From DASPKM01 sp035628135 (GTDB lineage: Bacteria; Bacteroidota; Bacteroidia; Chitinophagales; Chitinophagaceae), in contig DASPKM010000006.1 in the NCBI GenBank assembly GCA_035628135.1, positions 1-64,000 on the forward strand: 64,000 nucleotides of DNA, in the 5' to 3' direction. Shown in pieces: positions 6,952 to 16,305 of the stretch. The notes beneath the pieces were generated by a model. That model was not told the origin of the DNA. It was given only the letters and a program-made list of their open reading frames with translations, and did no database searches. The position numbers were made by a program, and so were the translations under genes. Within the stretch, counting starts at the first letter, position 1. Each line of letters begins with the position of its first letter.

Positions 6952-9588
6952 TCATGCGGTCAGTTCCATGCCCGAGGCTTTGATGTCTTCTTCCTGTGCC
7001 TTGCTGACAAAATCGAGCGTCGCTTGGACGGTATCGGTAAAGACTACGATAAATGCTCCGTTGCAGGCATGCTGCATGGCATACCGTATCGCGTCCCATT
7101 CATCGGAAATCACTATTATCTCGGGCTTCTTGCCTGTTTTATCGATGCCTTTTCTAATCAGTTGCGTGATCTCTTCATTGGTCCTGCCCCTGGGATCTTT
7201 ATCATGCCGGATGATGATCGTGTCGAACATAGCTGCGGCATGGTATCCCATGTTGATGATGTCTTCATCGCGTCTGTCGCCCGGGCAACCAACAATGCCG
7301 ATCTTACTGCTGGCCTCTACCTTTTCCATGAACTTGCCTGCCTGGGCAAATCCATCGGTATTGTGCGCATAATCTATCATCAGGTCGAAGCAACGGAAGT
7401 GAAAGATGTTCATACGGCCGGGAGTAAGTTGCGGGCCCGGCACAAATGATTGCAATGCCTTGCGGATGGTCTTTGCTTCAAAGCCACGGATGGACGCGGC
7501 CAATATCGCCGGCAGGATATTGCTGATCATACAGGTTGCGCGCCCGTCCAGCGTCAACGGTACTTCCTTTACTTTTGCGATCCTAATCCGCCATTCCCCT
7601 TTACACAAGGTGAAGTACCCTTTCTCTACTATTGCCGCCCAGCCGCCTTCATCGCAATGTGCCTGTATCCTTTCACTATTTTCCTGCACACTGAACAAGG
7701 CCACGCTGCAGTCTACTTCTTTGCGCATGGCGTACACCAGGTCGTCGTCGGCATTCAGTATGGCATATCCATCGCGGGAAGTGCTGCGCGCAACAACGCT
7801 TTTCACTTTGGCAAGCTCTTCGAGCGTATTGATGTCGTTTAATCCCAGGTGGTCATCCGTTACATTGGTGATGATGCTGATATCGCATTTGTCAAAACCC
7901 AGTCCCGAACGCAGAATGCCGCCGCGTGCGCATTCCAGTACGGCAAAATCTACGATAGGGTCCCGCAAGACGGCTTCCGCGCTGGATGGTCCGCTGCAAT
8001 CACCATAATATATTGCCTGGCCCTGGATGTAAATGCCGTCCGTGGTGGTGTAGCCCACGGTATGTCCTGCCTGTTTTGCAAGATGCGCAACCAGCCGCGT
8101 AGTAGTTGTTTTTCCATTGGTGCCTGTTACCGCTACGATGGGAATGCGCGAGCGGGAGCCTTCGGGAAATAACATTCTCATTACAGGTTCTGCCACATTA
8201 CGCGCAGTGCCTTTGGTCGGTGAAAGGTGCATGCGGAAGCCCGGAGCTGCATTTACTTCCAATACACCGCCAGTTTCAGCAGTGATGGGCGTTGAAATAT
8301 CCTGGGCAATGATGTCGATGCCGCAAATGTCCAGGTTCATGAGCCTTGCTATACGTTCCACCATGAATACATTGTACGGATGGACAACGTCGGTAACGTC
8401 TCTGGCGGTGCCACCAGTGCTGAGGTTGGCAGTATCCTTTAAAAATAAAATCTCGCCAAAAGGCAAAACAGAATTAAGTGTCAGATTTTTTTCTACCAAA
8501 ATGGAATTGGTGCGCGCATCTACTTTAATAGTCGTCAACACTTTTTCATGGCCTTCGCCGCGGTTGGGATCACTGTTGGTTTGCACTATCAATTGCTCGA
8601 TGGTTGACCGGTCATCGCCTACCACCATGGCAGGCGTTCTCCTTGCTACCGCTTCCAACTTGTAATTGATTACCAGGAAACGATAGTCAAGCCCGCTTAT
8701 AAACCTTTCTGCAATTACGTCCTCCGACATTTGCTTTGCCGTTGCAAACGCTTCGATAGCCCTTTCGCGTGAATTGATATTGGTAGTTACGCCCTTGCCC
8801 TGATTTCCATTGAGCGGTTTAATCACCAGCGGGAAGCCTACCTCGGATATTACTTCCATCAATTCTTCTTCAGTGCTGATGACCCTCCCTTCAGGCACGG
8901 GGATAAATCCCGATGACAAGATTCTCCTGGTTTGCTCTTTGTCCGATGCAAGATCAACGCCTACGCTACTGGTGGTGCAAGCCATGGTGGCGCACACTAT
9001 TTTCTGATGCACTCCATGGCCGAACATGATCAGGGATTCCTTGTTCAGCCGCCTGTAAGGTATGTTTCTTCTTTTTGCTTCGTTGATCAGCGATTGCGTG
9101 CTGGGACCTAATCCTTCTTCTTTATTTATTTTCATCAAGGCTTTGATATCATGAGCAATATCATATGGAATATTCGATTCCAGGGTCTGCACAATGCGTA
9201 CGGCCGCTTCTGCTGCGTATTTGCCGGCATTCTCAACCTGGTAAGAAAAAATTACATTACTGATGCCTTTTTTTCCCGTTGGTTTCGCACGGCCGAAGCC
9301 ACATGGCATTCCGGCCAGCGACTGCAATTCAAGGGCAACATGTTCTATTACATGGTCCAGCCCGGTGCCTTTTCTGACGCGTTCAAAAAAGCCACCGGGC
9401 TTGTTTTCGAAACAACGATGTTCGTATAGCGACGGAATCAATGCCTCAAGGCGTTCCTGGAAACCGTCGATGGTATTAGTGGGAAAATTTTCCGACCCTT
9501 CAAGGTCCAATTTCAGTACGATTAATTGCTGCCGGTAGGTGGACCAATAGTTAGGACCTCTCATGACCGCCACACTTAAAATTTTCAT
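6952..9588 (-). CDS. cphA: Cyanophycin synthetase
   Basis: 878 residues, the usual size for CphA1. It has an N-terminal CphA-specific domain (about 1-160), an ATP-grasp domain (about 200-470, with FPLVIKPLNGNQGKGV and LEVNAAPGFRMH) and a C-terminal Mur-ligase-like domain with the P-loop VTGTNGKTTTTR at about 487-498. CphA builds multi-L-arginyl-poly-L-aspartate from Asp and Arg with ATP: the ATP-grasp domain adds Asp to the backbone and the Mur-like domain attaches Arg. It is the first gene of the three-gene operon. About 230 bases upstream are free of genes and should carry the promoter. Confidence 0.96.
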   Translation of the reverse strand: MKILSVAVMRGPNYWSTYRQQLIVLKLDLEGSENFPTNTIDGFQERLEALIPSLYEHRCFENKPGGFFERVRKGTGLDHVIEHVALELQSLAGMPCGFGRAKPTGKKGISNVIFSYQVENAGKYAAEAAVRIVQTLESNIPYDIAHDIKALMKINKEEGLGPSTQSLINEAKRRNIPYRRLNKESLIMFGHGVHQKIVCATMACTTSSVGVDLASDKEQTRRILSSGFIPVPEGRVISTEEELMEVISEVGFPLVIKPLNGNQGKGVTTNINSRERAIEAFATAKQMSEDVIAERFISGLDYRFLVINYKLEAVARRTPAMVVGDDRSTIEQLIVQTNSDPNRGEGHEKVLTTIKVDARTNSILVEKNLTLNSVLPFGEILFLKDTANLSTGGTARDVTDVVHPYNVFMVERIARLMNLDICGIDIIAQDISTPITAETGGVLEVNAAPGFRMHLSPTKGTARNVAEPVMRMLFPEGSRSRIPIVAVTGTNGKTTTTRLVAHLAKQAGHTVGYTTTDGIYIQGQAIYYGDCSGPSSAEAVLRDPIVDFAVLECARGGILRSGLGFDKCDISIITNVTDDHLGLNDINTLEELAKVKSVVARSTSRDGYAILNADDDLVYAMRKEVDCSVALFSVQENSERIQAHCDEGGWAAIVEKGYFTLCKGEWRIRIAKVKEVPLTLDGRATCMISNILPAILAASIRGFEAKTIRKALQSFVPGPQLTPGRMNIFHFRCFDLMIDYAHNTDGFAQAGKFMEKVEASSKIGIVGCPGDRRDEDIINMGYHAAAMFDTIIIRHDKDPRGRTNEEITQLIRKGIDKTGKKPEIIVISDEWDAIRYAMQHACNGAFIVVFTDTVQATLDFVSKAQEEDIKASGMELTA

Positions 9589-9772
9589 ACATATCTGCTT
9601 TAGATGAATGTTTAAGTTTTGAGCGAACTGTTGATTAACATGTCAACATTAAGAAAAGCAAATAAAAAAAATATGCCAGTGGATTATTTGCAGCCGCTGG
9701 TGCAGTGCAATTTCAATTTGCACATTTAACGCATTGCTGCTAATAGCTGTTTACACATCGGCGCAAAAAAAA

Positions 9773-9790
9773 GCGGTCCTTGCGGACCGC
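9773..9790 (-). terminator. Rho-independent terminator after the LamG lipoprotein gene
   Basis: GCGGTCC (9773-9779), loop TTGC, GGACCGC (9784-9790). On the minus strand the stem is followed by eight T residues. It sits 29 bases past the stop of the LamG gene and upstream of cphA, insulating the cyanophycin operon. Confidence 0.85.
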
Positions 9791-9818
9791 CTTAAAAAAA
9801 AGCAGGGTTAAGGGGGAT

Positions 9819-10655
9819 TTACAATTTTGATAATGTTTTAATACCATCGTCGCACAGTGCGTGGTTATAAATTCTCAGCTCGTCGATAATTCCATTAAAG
9901 AAATACGGAAAGAGAGCGCTATCGTGTTTGCCGATGAATATGCTGTTTCCATTAGCGGTAAATGGTTTGTAACCGGGCTCGAACATGCGGACCATCTGGC
10001 CATCTACGTAAAACCGTGCATACCTTCCATCGTAAGAGAAGGCGATGGCATACCATCTGCCGGTTTGTACTACATCTTTGCTGCCGGAGCCTGGAGCAGT
10101 GCCCTGGGGGATATTATTGCCGAATTGAGCAGTAAATATCATCCTGGTTGCGTCGAATGGAACGGCGCAATTATTAACAGTGTCAGCTATCCTTAAATAA
10201 TAGAAGCCGTTCACATCATCCGGAGTGCCCTTGCTGAGAATATTGCTTCCTTTGCACTGTCCGGTATAAAATCCATTGACTTTAACAACGGCAAACAGGG
10301 TAATATTTGTTGGATTGAGGCTGGGACTGTTGGGGACGACCATGTAGGAACTGGTACCGTTGAACAGGTATGCGTTATTAGCCACACCGCGCCTGTCCGC
10401 TGTTGGCGTGGCATTGTTGAAAGTGATATTGTTATTGTACTGGGTGGAATCGAGCAAGGTGCCGTTCCGGAAGGTGTATTTGGCAACCATACCGCTCTCG
10501 CAGTCGCAAACAGTATCCCTTACAATAGTGGTGTCGCGCACTACGGTAGTGTCATGAATAGTTATTGTTTTCTTGCAGGAAGTAATGGTAGTGGAGCCTG
10601 CCACCAATAGCATGACAGCAAAAAAGGACCCGAAGATCCCGTATAAGATTTTCAT
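9819..10655 (-). CDS. LamG-domain (concanavalin A-like) lipoprotein
   Basis: 278 residues. The signal peptide ends in a lipobox-like TSCKK (Cys 27), so an outer-membrane lipoprotein is expected. A short Thr/Asp-rich linker (TVVRDTTIVRDTVCDC) follows. From about residue 55 there is a LamG/concanavalin A-like jelly roll of the PF13385 type: VAKYTFRNGTLLDSTQYNNN, AYLFNGTSSYMVVPNS and the terminal FFNGIIDELRIYNHAL. Such domains bind glycans or occur in secreted enzymes; no catalytic site is seen. It stands alone between the cyanophycin operon and the DoxX gene and has its own terminator. Confidence 0.8.
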   Translation of the reverse strand: MKILYGIFGSFFAVMLLVAGSTTITSCKKTITIHDTTVVRDTTIVRDTVCDCESGMVAKYTFRNGTLLDSTQYNNNITFNNATPTADRRGVANNAYLFNGTSSYMVVPNSPSLNPTNITLFAVVKVNGFYTGQCKGSNILSKGTPDDVNGFYYLRIADTVNNCAVPFDATRMIFTAQFGNNIPQGTAPGSGSKDVVQTGRWYAIAFSYDGRYARFYVDGQMVRMFEPGYKPFTANGNSIFIGKHDSALFPYFFNGIIDELRIYNHALCDDGIKTLSKL

Positions 10656-10837
10656 TGGGCGATCATTTAGTGTTTAGAGGTAAAAAAGGGTTCAACCGTG
10701 AAAGTAACGGAATATGATGCACCTATATTTTCTGCTGGCGAAATATTGTAAAAACTTGTCCCTGATCAAGAAAAAGGCGATCATTTCCGAAATTTGGAGG
10801 ATCTTATAAGCATTCGTTACCCGGAAACGCATCCAAA

Positions 10838-11251
10838 TTACCCGCCCCTGTGCCGCTCCATCGATAATTTTCCTGCGCCGGTGAACAGGAACAGGACAGA
10901 TGCTGCCCATATTGCCCATGCGGCAAACGAATCTGTGATAGCATCTTTCATATGCGCGGCGATAATGGCCACGCTAAAATTGATGATCATGATAATAGCA
11001 GCGGGACGCATCCACCAACCCAAGGCATACAATATGCCGCAAATGAATTGCGCATAAATGGAAACGTTCGCCCCAACCGAAGGCAGTGGCAAATGCAGGG
11101 AATCAAAAAAACTGATTACACCTGTTACAGGTTTTTGCCGGACAACAAAAGGCCAGACGCCGGCAATCAATCTCCAGGCAATTACGAGCCGGAGAAAGAT
11201 GATGCCGTAGTCTTTACGTTTGTTGAAAAAGGAATTAACTCGGTGGAGCAT
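10838..11251 (-). CDS. DoxX family membrane protein
   Basis: 137 residues with about four hydrophobic segments (near 18-36, 62-80, 84-100 and 110-127) and a DoxX-like first helix (IIFLRLVIAWRLIAGVW). DoxX-type proteins are small inner-membrane proteins; some act with thiosulfate oxidation or redox stress, but most, like this one, have no assigned role. The neighbours do not suggest a specific function. The ATG at 11251 gives a natural start. Confidence 0.75.
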   Translation of the reverse strand: MLHRVNSFFNKRKDYGIIFLRLVIAWRLIAGVWPFVVRQKPVTGVISFFDSLHLPLPSVGANVSIYAQFICGILYALGWWMRPAAIIMIINFSVAIIAAHMKDAITDSFAAWAIWAASVLFLFTGAGKLSMERHRGG

Positions 11252-11305
11252 GTAGTAAGTTACCCATGCCCCACCATGGTATGTTTTGAAATATTGCTAA
11301 TTTAC

Positions 11306-12142
11306 TTACCTCAGCTGGTACACTCTCACATAATCCACATACATGCTTGCGGGCAGTTTGCTATTATCTATGGTTTGTCCCGGCCAGTTGCCGCCCACGG
11401 CCATGTTGAGTATAAAGAAGAATGGCCTGTGAAACTCTTCGGTACTGTTGATATTGTTCAGGATGTTCGCTTCGTGGTATTTTACGCCGTCCACAAACCA
11501 TTTGATGGCACTGGAGTTCCATTCAATAGAATAAACATGGTAGTTAGATGGAGAAGTGCTGGTGTTTCCGCCATATTGAGCATATCCATTGGCATCCCAA
11601 TGAATGGTGCCATGCACTAAGCTGGAAGTATTGACGTGTTCCATAATATCTATTTCACCGCACCGGGGCCAACCGACGCTGGAAATATTACTGCCAAGCA
11701 TCCAGAAAGCCGGCCATAGTCCCTGCCCGAGCGGCAGCCTGATACGGGCTTCCATTCTTCCATAAGTGAATTGGCGTTTGCCTTGTGTTTTGAGCCTTGC
11801 GGATGTATAATTGGCGCCTCCAAAGCTCTCGCGCTTTGCGGTAATGACGAGATTTCCATTGGATACTGTAGCGTTTTGCGACCGGTAATACTGTTGTTCA
11901 TTATTACCCCAGCCGCCGGCGCCGGTTTCGAATGTCCAATTGGAGGTATTTACCGATGTGCCGTTGAATTCATCGGACCATACTAATTGCCAGGCAAGCG
12001 CGGCGGCCGCCGAGCCTGCCTGTTGCTGGGCGAGTGATAATTCTTTGTGAATGGGCTTGATCTCTTTTTTGCAGGATGTAAGAATGAAAGCAGCTGCAAC
12101 GGCGCATGCGGACATGGGTATGCGCACCAGGATAAGTTTCAT
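11306..12142 (-). CDS. Glycoside hydrolase family 16 beta-glucanase lipoprotein
   Basis: 278 residues from the ATG at 12142 (MKLILVRIPMSACAVAA); a TTG three codons upstream is less likely. The signal peptide ends at LTSCKK (Cys 24), so it should be a lipoprotein exposed at the outer membrane or in the periplasm. The GH16 domain covers about 50-278: LVWSDEFNGT, the catalytic G-E-I-D-I-M-E-H motif with E163, D165 and E168, and a closing YVDYVRVYQL strand. The intact ExDxxE motif without an interrupting beta-bulge loss suggests a laminarinase-like beta-1,3(-1,4)-glucan hydrolase. Substrate is inferred from family only. Confidence 0.9.
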   Translation of the reverse strand: MKLILVRIPMSACAVAAAFILTSCKKEIKPIHKELSLAQQQAGSAAAALAWQLVWSDEFNGTSVNTSNWTFETGAGGWGNNEQQYYRSQNATVSNGNLVITAKRESFGGANYTSARLKTQGKRQFTYGRMEARIRLPLGQGLWPAFWMLGSNISSVGWPRCGEIDIMEHVNTSSLVHGTIHWDANGYAQYGGNTSTSPSNYHVYSIEWNSSAIKWFVDGVKYHEANILNNINSTEEFHRPFFFILNMAVGGNWPGQTIDNSKLPASMYVDYVRVYQLR

Positions 12143-12310
12143 AAATGGCAAGTTTTTGTTTTGGAATAAGGTTCACCTGAATTTATAGGTATTAAATGCC
12201 ATTGCCGCAATTTGATACTACATCTCTACTACATCATGGGTAAAAACACTCCCTGCGCGCAGGAACACTTGCGGTTTTTGCGCCTCGATGATAATGATGA
12301 ATAGTGGGTA

Positions 12311-14182
12311 TTATCTTTTAACGTTGAGCATTTGCCTGGCCGGAGCATAATTCCGTTCGGCCGACAGTATTAGCAGGTTGTTGGATTGGTAATCATTTTT
12401 GGTAACACCCCGGCCGTCGCGGTACATCAAAGCAAGGTTATACATGGCTACAGGCTCGCCCAGGTCAATTGCCTGCTGGTAATAGGTTGCCGCCTGCGTG
12501 GGGTTGGCTTTTTCTTCTATGGTACCGAGCACCGTATAGGCTACCGCAATGCCGGCCTTAGCGGCCTTATTCAGCCATTGCTTTGCAAGGGCTTCATCTT
12601 TTTTTCCGCCGAGACCATTCAGGTACATGAATCCGGCGCTATACATTGCTTCGGGAAAGCCCTTTGTTGCAGCTTGCTCCATCAGCTGTGCGCCCTTTAC
12701 AGTATCTTTTAAGGGCGGCGGCACCTGTAATAAGATATAGGCGAGCCAATAATCGGTCATCGCGCAGTTCTTGCCGGATTCCTTCTGCAACATGCTAAGC
12801 GCGCTTTGCACATCGTTTCGCGCAAGTGCTGCTAACGCGTAGCGCCCGTTTGCAAGCGTAGCAGGGTCGCAGGCAAGTGAAGTTTTTCCAGACTTATAAA
12901 TATAATAACTTATATAATTGCTTTCGGCCATAGCTTTTCCGTTCTTGAAATCGCCGATGGACCTTTTTTCGAACGGGATCACCACTTTGCCGGTTTTATC
13001 AATTACGCCGGTTTGCTTGTCGGCATCGAATGCGCTCTTGCCCGTGCTTACAACAGCTACTCCGTCTGAAAAACGGCCTGCGCTGATGTAGGCTGGTTTT
13101 ATTACAACCGTGCCTTTCTTATCGATGTATCCCCATAATCCATCCTGGGTGAGCACTGCGGCCAATCCCTGTGAAAAAGACATGGCATTTTTATAGGCCG
13201 GTTTTATTACTACCGTGCCGGCTTTATCCATGTAGCCACTCAGTCCGCCTTCGCTGAACACTGCCAGTCCCTCGCTGAAATAAGGCTGGCTCTTGAATCG
13301 TGCTGCCTGCAGTGCGCCTTTCATGTCTATTACTCCCCAAACGTCTTTGTCACTGTTCAATCCTGAGCTGCCGGTAATTTTTACCGGGTATAATCCATCC
13401 GAGGGTATGTGGTAAACGGTAACAAATTCCTGCGTAGTAAGCATTTTTCCTGTCTTGTCGATCAATGCCTGGTAGCTCTTATAACCGGCAGGCGAAGATT
13501 CTGATATAGATACCACAGCCACGCCATTTTTAAAAGGCATCACGTGATTGTAGGCGGGTTTGATCACCATGTTCCCATTGAGATCGATATAACCTTTGCG
13601 GAAAGACATTACACCGCTGCCAAGGTCGTGGGGGATCGATACACCTGCAAGTCCCTCCGAAAATACATCGGCATCCAGGAAAGGTCCTTTTATTTTTACT
13701 GTGCCGGTTTTATCGATGTATTGCCATTCCTTGTCGGCAGTGGCAACCGCGGCAAGTCCCTGCGAGAATGATTTCGCGTATTTGTATTGAGGAGTGATTT
13801 GCACCAATCCCTTTGCATTGATGTACCCATACTGGTGTCCCTTGTAAGCATCGCCGGTGGCCACCATGGCCATGCCTTCGGTAAAATCCTCTGCTTTGGT
13901 GTATTTCGGTATTACCAGTTCGGTGCCGTTTGGCAGGCAATAGCCATACCGTATGCTCGCATAGTCGGAGGCGGATTTTTGTCCTGCCCATACCCTGCAT
14001 ATACCTTCAGATGGGCGCATGATCAAATTATATTTGCCCGGCGTTTTTGAATTACCCGCGGAATCTGCAAAGCCGTAGAATGCTACTTCTTTAAAATCAG
14101 CGAGATAGGTGAATACATCTTGCGCGGAAACAGTGCTGGCAAAAACAAGCATAGAGCAGGCCAGGGAAAGGATTTGCTTCAT
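12311..14182 (-). CDS. Secreted WG-repeat protein with C-terminal Sel1-like repeats
   Basis: 623 residues from the ATG at 14182 (MKQILSLACSMLVFASTVSAQ, a cleavable signal peptide). The frame is open further upstream but lacks signal character. The N-terminal two thirds hold at least nine WG (KWG) repeats of the type 'GYIDKxGxxVIxPxYxxAxxFSxGLAAV'. The C-terminal part, from about 470, has Sel1-like repeats (GAQLMEQAATKGFPEAMYSAG, KQWLNKAAKAGIAVAYTVLG, ALMYRDGRGV). Both repeat types are protein-interaction scaffolds; no enzymatic motif is seen. A periplasmic or surface adaptor role is the most that can be said. Confidence 0.85.
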   Translation of the reverse strand: MKQILSLACSMLVFASTVSAQDVFTYLADFKEVAFYGFADSAGNSKTPGKYNLIMRPSEGICRVWAGQKSASDYASIRYGYCLPNGTELVIPKYTKAEDFTEGMAMVATGDAYKGHQYGYINAKGLVQITPQYKYAKSFSQGLAAVATADKEWQYIDKTGTVKIKGPFLDADVFSEGLAGVSIPHDLGSGVMSFRKGYIDLNGNMVIKPAYNHVMPFKNGVAVVSISESSPAGYKSYQALIDKTGKMLTTQEFVTVYHIPSDGLYPVKITGSSGLNSDKDVWGVIDMKGALQAARFKSQPYFSEGLAVFSEGGLSGYMDKAGTVVIKPAYKNAMSFSQGLAAVLTQDGLWGYIDKKGTVVIKPAYISAGRFSDGVAVVSTGKSAFDADKQTGVIDKTGKVVIPFEKRSIGDFKNGKAMAESNYISYYIYKSGKTSLACDPATLANGRYALAALARNDVQSALSMLQKESGKNCAMTDYWLAYILLQVPPPLKDTVKGAQLMEQAATKGFPEAMYSAGFMYLNGLGGKKDEALAKQWLNKAAKAGIAVAYTVLGTIEEKANPTQAATYYQQAIDLGEPVAMYNLALMYRDGRGVTKNDYQSNNLLILSAERNYAPARQMLNVKR

Positions 14183-14399
14183 ATCGGTTGGTCTGGGGTT
14201 ATAAAAGATTTGAAGATAGTGTTTGCAGGCGAAATAAGGAAGGGATGGAGGCGGGATTGAGATGATTTGGGTCAAGAATTGCGCATGAATTATCCGTTTA
14301 TGAAGCTTGTAAATGAAATTTCAAAATTCGTTTTTTTGGAGAGACTTATACATTTACCGGTGGTGATTCAACATCTAATTCCGATTAAATTCGTATTTT

Positions 14400-14673
14400 A
14401 TCCCGGTCATTTCAATGTTCTATGGACTAATAATTGCCATGTACTATTTAGACACCAAGCGACATAACCCTTCACATATCCATGCTCGTTTTGGAGAAAT
14501 GGAGGGTGTTTACGAAATACCGGGTAGGCAATCCACTCGAGGGCCCTTTGCCGGCAAATAAAGAGAAGCGTATCCAGGCATGGATTTGAAATCCACCAGG
14601 AAGAATTGAAGGCCAATTGGAATTGGCTGTTGATGGCAACAAGATTTTCAAAATTGAGCCGCTTAAATAACAT
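14400..14673 (+). pseudogene. Decayed DUF4160 gene
   Basis: Three consecutive fragments in shifting frames together read as a DUF4160 protein. The first is IPVISMFYGLIIAMYYLD...HNPSHIHARFGE, whose normal start Met is replaced by Ile (ATC at 14400). The second is GNPLEGPLPANKEKRIQAW. The third is FEIHQEELKANWNWLL. Two frameshifts, near 14505 and 14575, break it. DUF4160 genes are commonly paired with a DUF2442 gene, and one follows immediately, which supports the reading. Either the locus is a genuine pseudogene or the assembly has indel errors here. Confidence 0.65.
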
Positions 14674-14697
14674 GTAGGGACCCGCGCGTTTTTAAAT

Positions 14698-14892
14698 GTG
14701 CTAATCATTACATTTACCAATAATGAAGTAAAACAGTTTGATCTTAGTGGTTATCTGGCTTATCCTGTTTACAACGCGCTAAAAGACGAAGGTTTTTGTA
14801 AAAAGGCAAAAGTGTCTAACGGAACGGTTATATGGGATGAGAGTATGGATTTTGATCCTGACACGCTTTATCTGGAGAGCAAGCCCGTTTGA
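14698..14892 (+). CDS. DUF2442 protein, probably truncated at the N-terminus
   Basis: 64 residues from a GTG at 14698: VLIITFTNNEVKQFDLSGYL, then GTVIWDESMDFDPDTLYLES, matching the DUF2442 core and its closing DxxTLYLES motif. The bases just upstream read PRVFK in another frame, where intact members have a PRV... N-terminus. A one-base shift has therefore probably removed the true start. With the broken DUF4160 gene just before it, this looks like a decaying two-gene module. Intact pairs are often regarded as toxin-antitoxin-like, but that role is not established. Whether this remnant is expressed is unknown. Confidence 0.6.
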   Translation: MLIITFTNNEVKQFDLSGYLAYPVYNALKDEGFCKKAKVSNGTVIWDESMDFDPDTLYLESKPV

Positions 14893-14913
14893 TTGAAACA
14901 ATGCAAAAATAAA

Positions 14914-14945
14914 AAAGCGAAGCGCCCGTTCCGGCCCTTCGCTTT
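14914..14945 (-). terminator. Rho-independent terminator after the T9SS Cys/His protein gene
   Basis: A 9-bp stem AAAGCGAAG (14914-14922) / CTTCGCTTT (14937-14945) with a 14-nt loop. On the minus strand it runs into a T-rich tract (TTTTTTATTTTT), 31 bases beyond the stop at 14977. It may act in both directions because the DUF2442 remnant ends just before it. Confidence 0.8.
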
Positions 14946-14976
14946 GGTTTCCCCTAAAAAACAATACAATAAGCAA

Positions 14977-16269
14977 TTATTTAAGTACCTGCACTTTCTG
15001 CCTTTCACTTCCGTGGTCATTTATAATTTCTATCACGTAAATCCCCATAGGCAGGTCGCTTACATTGATAGAAGCGCTCCTCGTTCTGTTGAATTTCAAA
15101 TATTTCTTGATGTTTCCTTCCTGATCGTAAATCTTCACCGCATGGAAACCGGCATCACGTGCGGACGCATCTGATCCCTCCACAGAAACCTTGATAGTAG
15201 ACCGTGCAGGATTAGGCGAAACGCGATAACCATAACAACCGCTCCAGATGGTCACTCCATCGGTGCGCGGAAGTCCACAGAGATCAGTATAGTTTACTTT
15301 TACAGCTCCGCCGCCGGTAACACCAACATAAGTAGAAGCTGAGTATGGGCTATGAATATTAAAATTGCTGGGGTTAGTAGGCGCATACCAATACCAGTTG
15401 GATCCTTTAGATGCATCAGCGCCTAAGAACCATGTTCGCCAGGTACCATTGCATCCGCCACTTTGATAATAATCGATAGTTGCATAAGGAGCACCTATAA
15501 CAAATTCATGTCGCCGCGTAGCAGAGATTCCACTGCATGGTGTGGTAATTGTTACTTCTACCCAGGCCAACCCCGTGCCGGTAGCCTGAATGGTTACCTG
15601 GTTAGTAGTGCTTCCGCTAACGCCGGAAAGGTTGCTGCTCCAGGTCCATGAATAGGTTGCACCCGAAATACTTTTTACGGCAAAACTGCCGGTGCCTCCA
15701 CCGCACACATAGGTAGAACCCACCTGCGAAATTTTAGTGGAGGCGTAATAATTCACTGTGTTAGGCTGGTCGTACGGGACACCTGTGCGCGTATGGCGAA
15801 CAACTGAAAGCGCGCCCCATTTCGATTCCCAGTAGCCGGCGTGGGTAGTGGAACGAACAGCCGAATGATCGCCGCAATGATAATGCACTTTGTCGGCCTC
15901 CGACTCATTGCATACCTGTATAAAACAACCGTCGGTCCAGTATTTGTCGATGTTATGCGTATTGTCAAAGCAAGCTCCCATATCTGTAGAAGCGTTGTTG
16001 ATCCAGACCTTGTACGTATTCCCCTCCCTTAGGTGCCAGGCATAGGAATGGCAATTGTATTGTTGAGAAGCATCACCTATGATGGTAATGCCAAGATAAC
16101 CGAATTGGCTTTGCGTTTGCGAGTTATAATATTGTATCTGCGCCTGGCTGAACTCAGAAAAAGTAAGCGCGGAAACGGTGCCGCCTTTACAGGTGTAAAC
16201 CGTTGTTTGTGCAAAACCTATCGAGCAAAAAAGAATAGATATATAAGTAGCGATATATTTCAGCTTCAT
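14977..16269 (-). CDS. Secreted protein with NCHSYAW Cys/His domain and T9SS C-terminal sorting domain
   Basis: 430 residues. A signal peptide (MKLKYIATYISILFCSIGFAQ) is followed at about 70-165 by a domain with QYNCHSYAWHL, CGDHSAV and ESKWG. The Cys then His spacing resembles NlpC/P60-like or CHAP-type thiol hydrolases, so a cysteine peptidase/amidase role is possible but not proven. The middle part (about 180-340) is Ser/Thr/Gly-rich and beta-like, similar to PKD or Ig-like modules. The last 80 residues (YRVSPNPARSTIKVSV ... GIYVIEI ... KVQVLK) form a type A T9SS sorting domain, so the protein should be exported through the type IX system and anchored or released at the surface. It lies 36 bases downstream of a hypothetical secreted protein gene, in one operon. 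Confidence 0.8.
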   Translation of the reverse strand: MKLKYIATYISILFCSIGFAQTTVYTCKGGTVSALTFSEFSQAQIQYYNSQTQSQFGYLGITIIGDASQQYNCHSYAWHLREGNTYKVWINNASTDMGACFDNTHNIDKYWTDGCFIQVCNESEADKVHYHCGDHSAVRSTTHAGYWESKWGALSVVRHTRTGVPYDQPNTVNYYASTKISQVGSTYVCGGGTGSFAVKSISGATYSWTWSSNLSGVSGSTTNQVTIQATGTGLAWVEVTITTPCSGISATRRHEFVIGAPYATIDYYQSGGCNGTWRTWFLGADASKGSNWYWYAPTNPSNFNIHSPYSASTYVGVTGGGAVKVNYTDLCGLPRTDGVTIWSGCYGYRVSPNPARSTIKVSVEGSDASARDAGFHAVKIYDQEGNIKKYLKFNRTRSASINVSDLPMGIYVIEIINDHGSERQKVQVLK

Positions 16270-16305
16270 AAAATAATAGTTTAATAATGAAGAATCTGCC
16301 AGGGG

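Noticed and set aside
9773..9790. The hairpin as a cphA leader attenuator
   Set aside because: It lies on the far side of cphA's start by about 185 bases, and its T tract suits termination of the LamG transcript, not a leader decision.
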